From Sulfurimicrobium sp964384915 (GTDB lineage: Bacteria; Pseudomonadota; Gammaproteobacteria; Burkholderiales; Sulfuricellaceae), in assembly GCA_964384915.1 (NCBI GenBank), contig CAYLMA010000007.1, positions 62,001 to 126,000 on the forward strand: a stretch of 64,000 bases of DNA, read 5' to 3'. The notes beneath the pieces were generated by a model. It searched no databases. It was not told where the DNA came from and saw only the letters and a list, made by a program, of their open reading frames with translations. A program made the translations under genes and the position numbers. Positions 52,927 to 60,400 of this stretch are shown here, piece by piece (the stretch's first letter is position 1; the number at the start of each line of letters is the position of its first letter).

Positions 52927-54843
52927 CTATCGCCCCGGCGCCGCCCTGATTTTGGCGCGTATTCCCTCAATCACTGCACTGTGTCCGAGCAGGCGTTTCT
53001 GCTCAATGACCAGCTCATTGATCCGCTTTTCCAGCGTGTCGGTGTTGTCGTGGATTTGCTTGACGGTCATCACGCGCTGCTCGATCTGCGCCTTGTAGTC
53101 CTGGATCTGCTTGAGCAGCGGGCTGAGCGAGGCGCGCAGCCATAATTCGCTTTCAGCCCGGGCCTGCTCGAAAACCTGCTCTGCGGCTGCCACCAGGCCG
53201 ATGTAAAATTTGCGAATGAGAAAGTGTTTCTCGGTCATGACGTTAATCGGGTCATCGCAGAATTCCGTGGTTTGCTGCGCCAGATTTTGCAGACCTTGTC
53301 TTGCCCGCTCCAGCGCGAGCGGCGGGGGAAAGAGCAGTTCGAATCCATGCTGCTCGTGAAAGCGCTGGTAAGCCGCATCCACCAGGCCCTTGATCTGAGC
53401 GGCGTGATGGTGGATGCGCTCGAACTGCTGCATAGCCTGGCCAAACAGGGACTGCATGCTGCGCAACAGGCTGCTGGTCGTCCAGCTGCCTTCGATTGCG
53501 GCGCGGTTTTTGTCCAGCATCTCCCCCAGCCTGTCACCGTCCAGGCTGGACATGAGCGCCTTGCCCTGCTGTGAAATCACGCCGCGCGTGATGTTGAAGC
53601 TCTTCACCGTCTGCTCATAGAGCATCTTGTCCGCCTGAACCTTATCCAGCAGTTTCTTGATGACCGCGCGGTTCTTGCCTGTGAGCGAAGTCAGTTCCTT
53701 GAGTTCAAGGCGCACGGAGGCAAGCTGGCTGTGCACGGATTTGCTGGAAGTCTCCACCATGGCGCCCATTTCCTTCACCACCGAAGCGCGCAGAATCTCC
53801 TGCTTGGCCGGGATGATGCGGTCGGCCAGCATGGTTTCCACCGCCTGAATGCCGCTTTTCTGCAGTAGCAGTTCGTCGCCGCGTACGCGCGCCAGCAGCG
53901 CTTTCTGTGCCGAAACCGCAAGCACGTTGCCGAGCGGCAATTCCAAGAGGCGTGCGGTATCGTAGACCTGGTGCTGGATGGAAAGCTGAATCTGGTCCCA
54001 GGGTTTCAAGTCATCCCACAGGATGTCCACCTTGTTGAGCACGGCCAAGCGATGGGGCACGAATTTCTGGATGTATTTGTGCCAGATGTCGAGATCGGAT
54101 TTGGTGACGCCGGTGTCCATCGCGAGCAGAAAAAAAACGGCATGGGCATTGGGAATCATGGAAAGGGTCAATTCCGGCTCTGTGCCCAGTGCATTCAGGC
54201 CAGGGGTGTCAAGTATGACCAGCCCGCTTTTCAGCAGCGGGTGCGGATAATTGATCAGTGCATGGCGCCAGGCGGGGATTTCCACGGTGCCGTCAGGATT
54301 GACCATATCCTTGAGGTCGGGGTGGCTGTCATCCCACAGGCCCATGGCAAGCGCTTCGCTCATTGGAACGGTCTTTTTCTGCGCCACGGTGCGCATGGCA
54401 TCCAGCATTTCCTGTTGCGAATCCAGGTTGAGCCGTATCATGCTCCATTCGATGGGTAGCCGCTTCAAGCTTGCAATGCTTTCGTCGCGGTAGCGGGTTT
54501 CGATCGGTAAAAGCCGGACACAGGGTGCTTCTTCCGGGTTGTGGTAAATCTCGGTGGGGCACATGGTGGTGCGGCCAACGTCCGATGGCAGAAGACGCTG
54601 CTTGAAATTGGAAAAAAACAGGGCGTTGATGAGTTCGGTTTTGCCGCGCGAGAATTCGGCCACAAAGGCCAGTACCAGACGGTCCTTCTTAAGGTTCTCC
54701 ACCAGGTCGAACAGGCGCAGCGAAAGCTGGGCATCTACCTCTCCCGTGCTATCCAGCCAGGCCTGGTATGCATGGATTGCGGCAACGATATCATCGCGCC
54801 ATTGGCGGTAATGTTCGACTTGCTGTTCGAGCTGAGCGCTCAT
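52927..54843 (-). CDS. Bacterial dynamin-like GTPase
   Basis: 638 residues. G1 motif AEFSRGKTELINALFF (first Gly of GxxxxGK replaced by Ala), G3 DTPGLNALG and G4 NKVD are seen within the first 290 residues. The rest is mostly helical, with a coiled stretch near residues 590-625. Bacterial dynamin-like proteins remodel membranes; the exact target here is unknown. It overlaps yggU by four bases (ATGA), so it belongs to the proC-yggT-yggU operon. Confidence 0.85.
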   Translation of the reverse strand: MSAQLEQQVEHYRQWRDDIVAAIHAYQAWLDSTGEVDAQLSLRLFDLVENLKKDRLVLAFVAEFSRGKTELINALFFSNFKQRLLPSDVGRTTMCPTEIYHNPEEAPCVRLLPIETRYRDESIASLKRLPIEWSMIRLNLDSQQEMLDAMRTVAQKKTVPMSEALAMGLWDDSHPDLKDMVNPDGTVEIPAWRHALINYPHPLLKSGLVILDTPGLNALGTEPELTLSMIPNAHAVFFLLAMDTGVTKSDLDIWHKYIQKFVPHRLAVLNKVDILWDDLKPWDQIQLSIQHQVYDTARLLELPLGNVLAVSAQKALLARVRGDELLLQKSGIQAVETMLADRIIPAKQEILRASVVKEMGAMVETSSKSVHSQLASVRLELKELTSLTGKNRAVIKKLLDKVQADKMLYEQTVKSFNITRGVISQQGKALMSSLDGDRLGEMLDKNRAAIEGSWTTSSLLRSMQSLFGQAMQQFERIHHHAAQIKGLVDAAYQRFHEQHGFELLFPPPLALERARQGLQNLAQQTTEFCDDPINVMTEKHFLIRKFYIGLVAAAEQVFEQARAESELWLRASLSPLLKQIQDYKAQIEQRVMTVKQIHDNTDTLEKRINELVIEQKRLLGHSAVIEGIRAKIRAAPGR

Positions 54844-55154
54844 GAGCGTGCAGTTTTTTCCGAGAGATTGTTGATCAGGGTATCGGGTGCCCGTCTCGAT
54901 CCAAGGATTTCCACGACTTTGCGACGCCCGCTGCTGCCCTGCTTTAATATCACCCGGCTTGACGGCACGTCAAATGCTTTTTTGAGGAAATCCAGCAGCT
55001 TGGCGTTGGCCTGGCCTTCAACGGGAGGCGCAGCAATCCTGATTTTCAGTGCGTCATCATGAATGCCGGCCAACTCGGTGCGCTTGGCGCCGGGTTGGAT
55101 ATGCAAGTTCAGGGTGAGTCGCTCACCATCGATGCGATACCAGGCGGCGGACAT
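54840..55154 (-). CDS. yggU: DUF167 family protein YggU
   Basis: 104 residues. The conserved DUF167 pattern LNLHIQPGAKRTELAGI, ALKIRIAAPPVEGQANAKLL and SSRVILKQGSSGRRKVVEI is complete. Function is unknown, though the family occurs in most organisms. Lies 6 bases after yggT and overlaps the dynamin-like gene by four bases. Confidence 0.93.
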   Translation of the reverse strand: MSAAWYRIDGERLTLNLHIQPGAKRTELAGIHDDALKIRIAAPPVEGQANAKLLDFLKKAFDVPSSRVILKQGSSGRRKVVEILGSRRAPDTLINNLSEKTARS

Positions 55155-55160
55155 GTAGCC

Positions 55161-55730
55161 TTACATCATTCGTGCGGCGAGTTGTTCCAGCCAGGCGATG
55201 GGCAGCATCAGGACCAGTTGCCCAAGAAGGATCAGCACCAGTACCGAGAGATCGACGTTGCCTATGGTCGGGATGAGCTTTTGCAGCGGGCGCAAAAACG
55301 GCTGCACCAGGCTGTGGGCAAGCCCATTCAGCCAGTGGTAGGGCTGAACCCAGCTTAGCACGGCGCTGGCAATGGCAGTCCAGATCAGCAGATTGACGGC
55401 CAATGAAAGCAACTTGACCACGGCCAGAAAAGCGATGCCGCCGAGGGCCGCGGGAAAGGCCGTGGCGTGGCCGAGGAGCAGAAAGGTCGCCGTGACCAGA
55501 AGCATTTGCGTGGCCCACGCGGCCGCCAGGGATGCCCAGTCCCAGCCCAGCAGGCCGGGTATGATGCGGCGCAAAGGTTTGACCGCAAAATCCGTCGCCG
55601 CCAGGAGGAACTGTCCCACGGGGTTGCGGAATGGTACGCGCATGAGCTGCATCTGGAAGCGCAGCAGAAACGCCACGGCTACAAGTGTCAGCAGGGTGTC
55701 GAGCAAAAACAGCAGGGCCTGGTTCAGCAT
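55161..55730 (-). CDS. yggT: YggT family membrane protein
   Basis: 189 residues with two YGGT membrane units (about 5-90 and 100-185). Conserved short motifs include VGQFLLAATDFAVKPLRRIIP and WVQPYHWLNGLAHSLVQPFLRPLQKLIP. Role uncertain; homologues affect osmotic or division-related processes in some bacteria. Twelve bases after proC, in the conserved proC-yggT-yggU order. Confidence 0.93.
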   Translation of the reverse strand: MLNQALLFLLDTLLTLVAVAFLLRFQMQLMRVPFRNPVGQFLLAATDFAVKPLRRIIPGLLGWDWASLAAAWATQMLLVTATFLLLGHATAFPAALGGIAFLAVVKLLSLAVNLLIWTAIASAVLSWVQPYHWLNGLAHSLVQPFLRPLQKLIPTIGNVDLSVLVLILLGQLVLMLPIAWLEQLAARMM

Positions 55731-55742
55731 GATTCGGGTTCC

Positions 55743-56555
55743 CTATTCTTTACCCAGGGCGTCGCCCAATTCGCGCGAGCGCCCTGCTGCTGCGTGTATG
55801 GCCCGGATAATGGCTGTCTTCACGGAGGCTTCCTCCATGGCGCCGAGGGCGCGCTCGGTCGTGCCTCCCTTGGATGTGACGCGCGCCCGTAGCGTGGCGG
55901 CGTCTTCCTCGCTCTGGCTGGCGAGCTCGGCCGCGCCGAGAAAGGTTTGCAGCGTCAGGGTGCGCGCCTGCTGGGGTGAAAATCCCAGCTCCGCGGCGGC
56001 GGCCTGCATGGCTTCCATGAAATAGAACACGTATGCCGGGCCGCTGCCTGAAACTGCGGTGACGCCATCCATCTGGGATTCTTCATCCAGCCACAGCGTG
56101 GCGCCTACTGCCTGCAGCACGGCTTCAGCCTGCTGACGCTGCGGCTGGGCAACTTCCGGCAGGGCAAAGAGGCCGCTCATGCCGGAGGAAACCATGGCCG
56201 GGGTATTGGGCATGCTGCGCACCAGTTGGCGATAGCCGCCCAGCCAGCGGCTGAGGTCCTCGGCACGCACGCCGGCGGCGATAGAGATTACCAGCTGCTG
56301 GCGCAGGAATGGGGCCAGGGTGGCGGCCACTTCGCGCAGTTGTTGCGGTTTTACCGCCAGGACGATGACAGAACTGTCCACTGCTTCAGCGTCAATACAG
56401 GCAAAAGTCCGCACTGGGTGGCGCGCCAGCAGGGCTTCCCTGGTTTCACGTGAAACGTCCACCACGCGGATGTGCGAGGCATCGAAACCTTGCGCGACAA
56501 GCCCGCCGATCAGGGCGGAAGCCATGTTGCCGCCGCCAATAAAACTGATATTCAT
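55743..56555 (-). CDS. proC: Pyrroline-5-carboxylate reductase
   Basis: 270 residues. Last step of proline synthesis. The NADP site ISFIGGGNMASALIGGLVAQG is at the start, and the family signature near the C-terminus reads ALRARVTSKGGTTERALGAM. First gene of the proC-yggT-yggU-dynamin operon. An exact parS core lies within its early coding part (56443-56456), encoding VSRETRE-type residues around position 35. Confidence 0.96.
   Translation of the reverse strand: MNISFIGGGNMASALIGGLVAQGFDASHIRVVDVSRETREALLARHPVRTFACIDAEAVDSSVIVLAVKPQQLREVAATLAPFLRQQLVISIAAGVRAEDLSRWLGGYRQLVRSMPNTPAMVSSGMSGLFALPEVAQPQRQQAEAVLQAVGATLWLDEESQMDGVTAVSGSGPAYVFYFMEAMQAAAAELGFSPQQARTLTLQTFLGAAELASQSEEDAATLRARVTSKGGTTERALGAMEEASVKTAIIRAIHAAAGRSRELGDALGKE
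56443..56456. promoter_or_regulatory. Exact parS core inside proC
   Basis: GTTTCACGTGAAAC, identical to the core upstream of mnmG. It lies within the proC coding sequence about 42 kb from the AT-rich dnaA-dnaN interval. An exact 14-base match is very unlikely by chance in 64 kb (about 2e-4 expected with equal base use). Confidence 0.88.
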
Positions 56556-56816
56556 GATGGTTGGGTCCGGTGCGATGAGAAGGATGAATTATAAAGCCAT
56601 CCGGGATTTGCAATGAAACTCTTACTTACATGAGTGTTTGTATTTTGTTGCCACGGCTGTACGATGCAGCCGGGAGTTTTGTGCTGAGAACCGGTAGTGG
56701 GCGATTAAGAATTGCTTCGCTTGATGTGGTGGTTTACAGCCCCGTCGTAAAAGATTAAAGTAATGCAAAATCCAGACGTTAGAGAATACAGTTAAGAAGA
56801 ATATGGAGGACCAGTC

Positions 56817-57740
56817 ATGAAAGCGAAATGGTTCATAGCCTGTTTGCTGCTTTCTTCCTCGATCGCAGTGGCGGGGCCGGCCCACAAGAAATCTGGCCAT
56901 TACAAGACCAGCAAGGCAAAAGCGGTAAAAATTGCCAAAACAATCAAGCCGGTAAAAGTTCATGCGGCAGAAGATGGCCGTTTGCAATTGGGCTCCGCTG
57001 TTGCCATGATCGTCGATCAGCAGAGCGGCGAGACGCTTTTTTCCCGCAACGCCAGCAATCAGGCCCCGATTGCCTCCATCACCAAGCTCATGACCGCGAT
57101 GGTCATACTGGATGCCGGCCTCAGCATGGATGAGACGATCACCATCACTGAGGCGGATGTGGACTGGCTGCGCAATTCCGGCTCGCGCCTGCGGGTGGGA
57201 ACTACCCTGACGCGCCATGAAACCCTGCAACTGGCCCTGATGTCGTCTGAAAATCGCGCTGCCGCAGCGCTGGCGCGAACCTACCCGGGGGGGACTTCGA
57301 AGTTCGTCGCCGCCATGAACCGCAAGGCTGTGGAGTTGGGTATGAACCAAAGCCATTTCGTGGATTCCACCGGTCTGCACAGCGAGAATGTATCCACGGC
57401 AGAGGACTTGGTGAAAATGGTCAAGGCCGGCTATCACTATGAGCCAATTCGTCAGATGACCACTGCTGAGGCATATGACGTGGTGAATGACAACGGCCGC
57501 CGTACTCCTTACAAGAACACCAATGCGCTGGTGAAGAGTCCTGCCTGGGATATCGGCCTGTCCAAAACCGGTTTCATCAACGAGGCAGGCCGCTGCCTGG
57601 TGATGCAGGCGCAGATCGCCAGCCGCCCGGTGATCATCGTGCTGCTGGATTCGGCGGGTAAATTTACGCGCATTGCTGACGCCAATCGCATCAAGAAATG
57701 GCTGGAATCCAGCCGCATTTCCCTCGCCCGCTTGGGCTGA
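56817..57740 (+). CDS. pbpG: D-alanyl-D-alanine endopeptidase (PBP7/PbpG type)
   Basis: 307 residues. Cleaves peptidoglycan cross-links in the periplasm. Signal peptide (about 1-20, MKAKWFIACLLLSSSIAVAG), a Lys-rich spacer (22-50), then the serine peptidase S11 fold with SITK at 87-90, SEN at 144-146 and KTG at 250-252. It is shorter than PBP5 and lacks a C-terminal anchor, which fits PBP7. The upstream 261 bases, shared with divergent proC, hold a small hairpin CGGCTG/CAGCCG (56654-56672) but no clear promoter. Confidence 0.92.
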   Translation: MKAKWFIACLLLSSSIAVAGPAHKKSGHYKTSKAKAVKIAKTIKPVKVHAAEDGRLQLGSAVAMIVDQQSGETLFSRNASNQAPIASITKLMTAMVILDAGLSMDETITITEADVDWLRNSGSRLRVGTTLTRHETLQLALMSSENRAAAALARTYPGGTSKFVAAMNRKAVELGMNQSHFVDSTGLHSENVSTAEDLVKMVKAGYHYEPIRQMTTAEAYDVVNDNGRRTPYKNTNALVKSPAWDIGLSKTGFINEAGRCLVMQAQIASRPVIIVLLDSAGKFTRIADANRIKKWLESSRISLARLG

Positions 57741-57802
57741 AACGTTGTTAGAACGGGCGCCCTGACCCCGATTTTGTGTTGAACCTTTCTCAGCGGCGCG
57801 TC

Positions 57803-59071
57803 ATGCGCCGCTTTCGCTGGCTCGCTTTTATCCTGCTGATTCTGGCGTACGTGCTGGCATTCTTTCATCGCATGGCTCCGGCTGCGATTGCCGGTGAACT
57901 CCAGCTCGCCTTTAATGCCAGCGGCGCCGCCCTGGGGTCGCTGGCGGCAATGTATTTTTATATCTACATGCTGATGCAGATTCCAACTGGCGTGCTGGTG
58001 GACACCCTGGGTGTGCGCAAGATCGCCGCTCTGGGTGGGCTGGTTGCCGGCGCGGGGTCACTTTTGTTTGCCTACGCCGACACCCTGGGAACGGCTTCGC
58101 TGGGGCGTTTACTGGTGGGGCTGGGGGTTTCCGTGATGTTTATTTCCATCATGAAACTCAACGCAGTGTGGTTTCACGACCGCCATTTCGGCACGCTTGG
58201 CGGCCTTACCATCCTGCTGGGCAATCTCGGGTCGGTGCTGGCGGCAGCCCCGCTGGTATGGGCGCTCAATTATGTTTCCTGGCGCAGCATTTTTGCGGCC
58301 TTGGGGGCGTTTTCCATCGTGCTGGGGGTGCTGACCTGGTTCATGGTACGCAATCATCCCGGGGAAGCGGGCTTCCCCTCCATGCGCGAACTGGATGGCG
58401 AGCCCCCTCACCCGCCCCACACCGGGCACTGGTACGACGGGCTGGCAAAAGTAGTCAAAAACCGGGCTACATGGCCCGGCTTCTGGCCAAACTTTGGTAT
58501 CGGCGGCACCTTGTTTACCTTTGCGGGACTGTGGGCCGTTCCCTTTCTGCATGATGTATATGACATGTCGAGAGCGCTCGCGGCGGGGCACACTTCCCTT
58601 TTGCTCGCGGGTTTTGCGTTTGGCGCAATGCTCACGGGGATCATATCGGACCGTATAGGTCGTCGCCGTCCGGTCATGGTTGCGGGTATCGTGCTTTACC
58701 TTTTGTGCTGGCTGCCTTGGCTGTTCTTGCTGCAGTTGCCGCTGGCCGCCAGCCTGGGGCTGTTTTTCCTCATGGGAATAGGGGCTTCCGGCTTCACCCT
58801 GGCGTGGGCCGTGACCAAGGAAGTGAATCCTCCAGCCCTTTCCGGCATGGCGACCAGCGTGGTCAATACCGGCAGCTTTCTCGGCGCCGGCCTGCTGCAA
58901 CCGCTGGTTGGCTGGGTGATGGACCTGGGCTGGGACGGCAGAATGTCCGAAGGCGTGCGTGCCTATGCGGGAGAAAACTATCAGGTCGGGTTGCTGCTGC
59001 TGTTTCTGTGTGCGCTTAGCGGACTGGCCGGGGCGCTCAGGTCCAGAGAGACTTTTTGCCGCTACAGCTGA
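57803..59071 (+). CDS. MFS transporter
   Basis: About 422 residues from the ATG at 57803 (MRRFRWLAFILLILAYVLAF); a GTG nine codons upstream at 57776 is also possible, neither having a good ribosome site. Twelve hydrophobic segments are expected; the MFS loop motif between helices 2 and 3 reads GVLVDTLGVRKIAALGG and its second-half counterpart is GIISDRIGRRRPVMVAG. Substrate unknown. It precedes the bufferin-like genes but is separated from them by a terminator. Confidence 0.85.
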   Translation: MRRFRWLAFILLILAYVLAFFHRMAPAAIAGELQLAFNASGAALGSLAAMYFYIYMLMQIPTGVLVDTLGVRKIAALGGLVAGAGSLLFAYADTLGTASLGRLLVGLGVSVMFISIMKLNAVWFHDRHFGTLGGLTILLGNLGSVLAAAPLVWALNYVSWRSIFAALGAFSIVLGVLTWFMVRNHPGEAGFPSMRELDGEPPHPPHTGHWYDGLAKVVKNRATWPGFWPNFGIGGTLFTFAGLWAVPFLHDVYDMSRALAAGHTSLLLAGFAFGAMLTGIISDRIGRRRPVMVAGIVLYLLCWLPWLFLLQLPLAASLGLFFLMGIGASGFTLAWAVTKEVNPPALSGMATSVVNTGSFLGAGLLQPLVGWVMDLGWDGRMSEGVRAYAGENYQVGLLLLFLCALSGLAGALRSRETFCRYS

Positions 59072-59094
59072 GCTGATTGCGGGCTCGGCTTTTT
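59066..59094 (+). terminator. Rho-independent terminator after the MFS gene
   Basis: AGCTGAGC (59066-59073) pairs with GCTCGGCT (59083-59090, one G-U pair), followed by TTTTT. The stem overlaps the MFS stop codon. It separates this gene from the downstream bufferin-like cluster. Confidence 0.65.
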
Positions 59095-59113
59095 ACCAGG
59101 GAATCAAAAAAAG

Positions 59114-59142
59114 TTGACCACTTAAGACCCGTAAATTACACT
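59114..59142 (+). promoter_or_regulatory. Candidate promoter of the bufferin-like operon
   Basis: TTGACC (59114-59119) and TACACT (59137-59142) are 17 bases apart. Start near 59149 gives a leader of about 75 bases before the precursor ATG. TTAAGAC occurs at 59122-59128 inside the spacer and again at 59153-59159, 31 bases apart, and could be a regulator half-site. The operon ATG is preceded by a good GGAG site. Confidence 0.5.
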
Positions 59143-59224
59143 CAGTCTTCAGTTAAGACAAAGTCTAAACTGTTCATGCTGAAGTATGGATTTATTCATC
59201 TACATTGAATTACTGGAGACATAA

Positions 59225-59530
59225 ATGGCTAAAAAAACTGCTTTGACCCTGGCTGTAGGCGCCGCCCTTGCTGGTTCCCTGACGGTGGCCCACGCCGCTG
59301 AAAACCCTTTCGCCATGAAAAGCATGGAAAAGGGCTATATGCTTGCCTATGGCGACTACAAGGCAAAGGAAGGCAAGTGCGGTGGTGACAAGAAGAGTGC
59401 CGAAGCCAAGTGCGGCGCTGCGAGCGGCAAGGAAGCCAAAAGTTCTGGCGACAAGAAAGCTGCTGAAGGTAAATGCGGTGCAGCCAGTGACAAGAAAGCT
59501 GCTGAAGGTAAATGCGGTGCAGCCAAGTAA
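59225..59530 (+). CDS. bufA: Bufferin-like RiPP precursor with KCG repeats
   Basis: 101 residues. Signal peptide about 1-24 (MAKKTALTLAVGAALAGSLT, cleavage near AHA-A), then a leader-like NPFAMKSMEKGYMLAYGDYK and a repeated Lys/Cys region. Cys at 52, 63, 84 and 97 sit in EGKCG, EAKCG, EGKCG and EGKCG; a fifth unit at about 69-75 reads EAKSS with Cys replaced by Ser. The EGKCG motif is characteristic of bufferins, secreted peptides whose Cys become thiooxazoles that bind copper. The enzyme genes follow directly. Naming is by family analogy; the modification here is inferred. Confidence 0.8.
   Translation: MAKKTALTLAVGAALAGSLTVAHAAENPFAMKSMEKGYMLAYGDYKAKEGKCGGDKKSAEAKCGAASGKEAKSSGDKKAAEGKCGAASDKKAAEGKCGAAK
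59450..59525 (+). repeat. Tandem 37-base repeat in the precursor gene
   Basis: The 37 bases 59450-59486 recur exactly at 59489-59525, a 39-base (13-codon) period encoding DKKAAEGKCGAAS-type units. Exact identity at DNA level points to recent duplication or strong conversion. Earlier units are related but diverged. Confidence 0.9.
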
Positions 59531-59548
59531 GACATAGGTATCCCTCCC

Positions 59549-60400
59549 ATGAGTGCCTTCAACATTTATGGCGCGGGGCTGGGTTTTCGGCGCGAACTGA
59601 TTCCCGCGTTGAAAATCCAGGTTCCCCCCGTGATTGATTTTTTCGAGATTGCACCGGAAAACTGGCTTGATCTCGGAGGTGCAACCGGCAAGCAATTGCG
59701 CGGCTTTACCGAACGCTACCCGTTTGTTTGCCACGGCTTGTCCCTGTCACTCGGCGGGCCCGCGCCGCTGGATGAAATGCTGCTGCGGCGCATCAAGTCG
59801 TTCATGCATCAGCATCAGGCCCCGCTTTATACCGAACACTTGTCCTATTGCAGCGATGACGGCCACCTTTACGATCTGCTGCCCATCCCCTTTACCGGGG
59901 AAGCGGTGAAGTATGTCGCTGCCCGCATCCGCCGCGCCCAGGATATCCTGGAGCAGCAAATCGCGGTGGAAAATGCATCCTACTATGTCGCGGCGCCGAT
60001 CAGCGAGATGAGCGAAATCGAGTTTATCCGCGCGGTCCTGGAGGAAGCGGATTGCCTGCTGCATCTGGACGTCAACAATATTTACGTCAACAGCGTCAAT
60101 TTCGGCTTCGATGCGAGCGCATTCCTGCGCGCCCTGCCCGGCGACCGTATTGCCTACATACATACCGCCGGCCACTATCGCGAGGCGGATGATCTGATCG
60201 TGGACACCCACGGCGCCGAGGTGGTCGACCCGGTGTGGGCGCTGCTGGATGAGGCGTATCAAATACACGGTGTTTATCCAACCCTGCTGGAGCGCGATTT
60301 CAATATCCCGCCGCTGGCGGAACTGGTGCCGGAGGTGGCGCGCATTGCCGCGCTGCAGAAAAAATGGCAGCCACAGTGCAACACTGTTCATCATGGCTGA
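59549..60400 (+). CDS. bufB: DUF692 multinuclear iron oxidase (BufB-like)
   Basis: 283 residues. MNIO/DUF692 enzymes are TIM-barrel multi-iron oxygenases; in bufferin loci they convert precursor Cys to thiooxazole. Likely metal ligands by family position: His62 (CHGLSLSLGG), Glu96/His97 (TEHLSY), Glu141/Asn142 (VENASYY), Asp174/Asn176/Asn177 (DVNNIYVN), His205 and His209 (HTAGHY), Asp219/His221 (DTHG) and Glu248 (LLERDF). All are present, so the protein looks active. It lies 18 bases after the precursor and overlaps the next gene by 8 bases. Confidence 0.9.
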   Translation: MSAFNIYGAGLGFRRELIPALKIQVPPVIDFFEIAPENWLDLGGATGKQLRGFTERYPFVCHGLSLSLGGPAPLDEMLLRRIKSFMHQHQAPLYTEHLSYCSDDGHLYDLLPIPFTGEAVKYVAARIRRAQDILEQQIAVENASYYVAAPISEMSEIEFIRAVLEEADCLLHLDVNNIYVNSVNFGFDASAFLRALPGDRIAYIHTAGHYREADDLIVDTHGAEVVDPVWALLDEAYQIHGVYPTLLERDFNIPPLAELVPEVARIAALQKKWQPQCNTVHHG

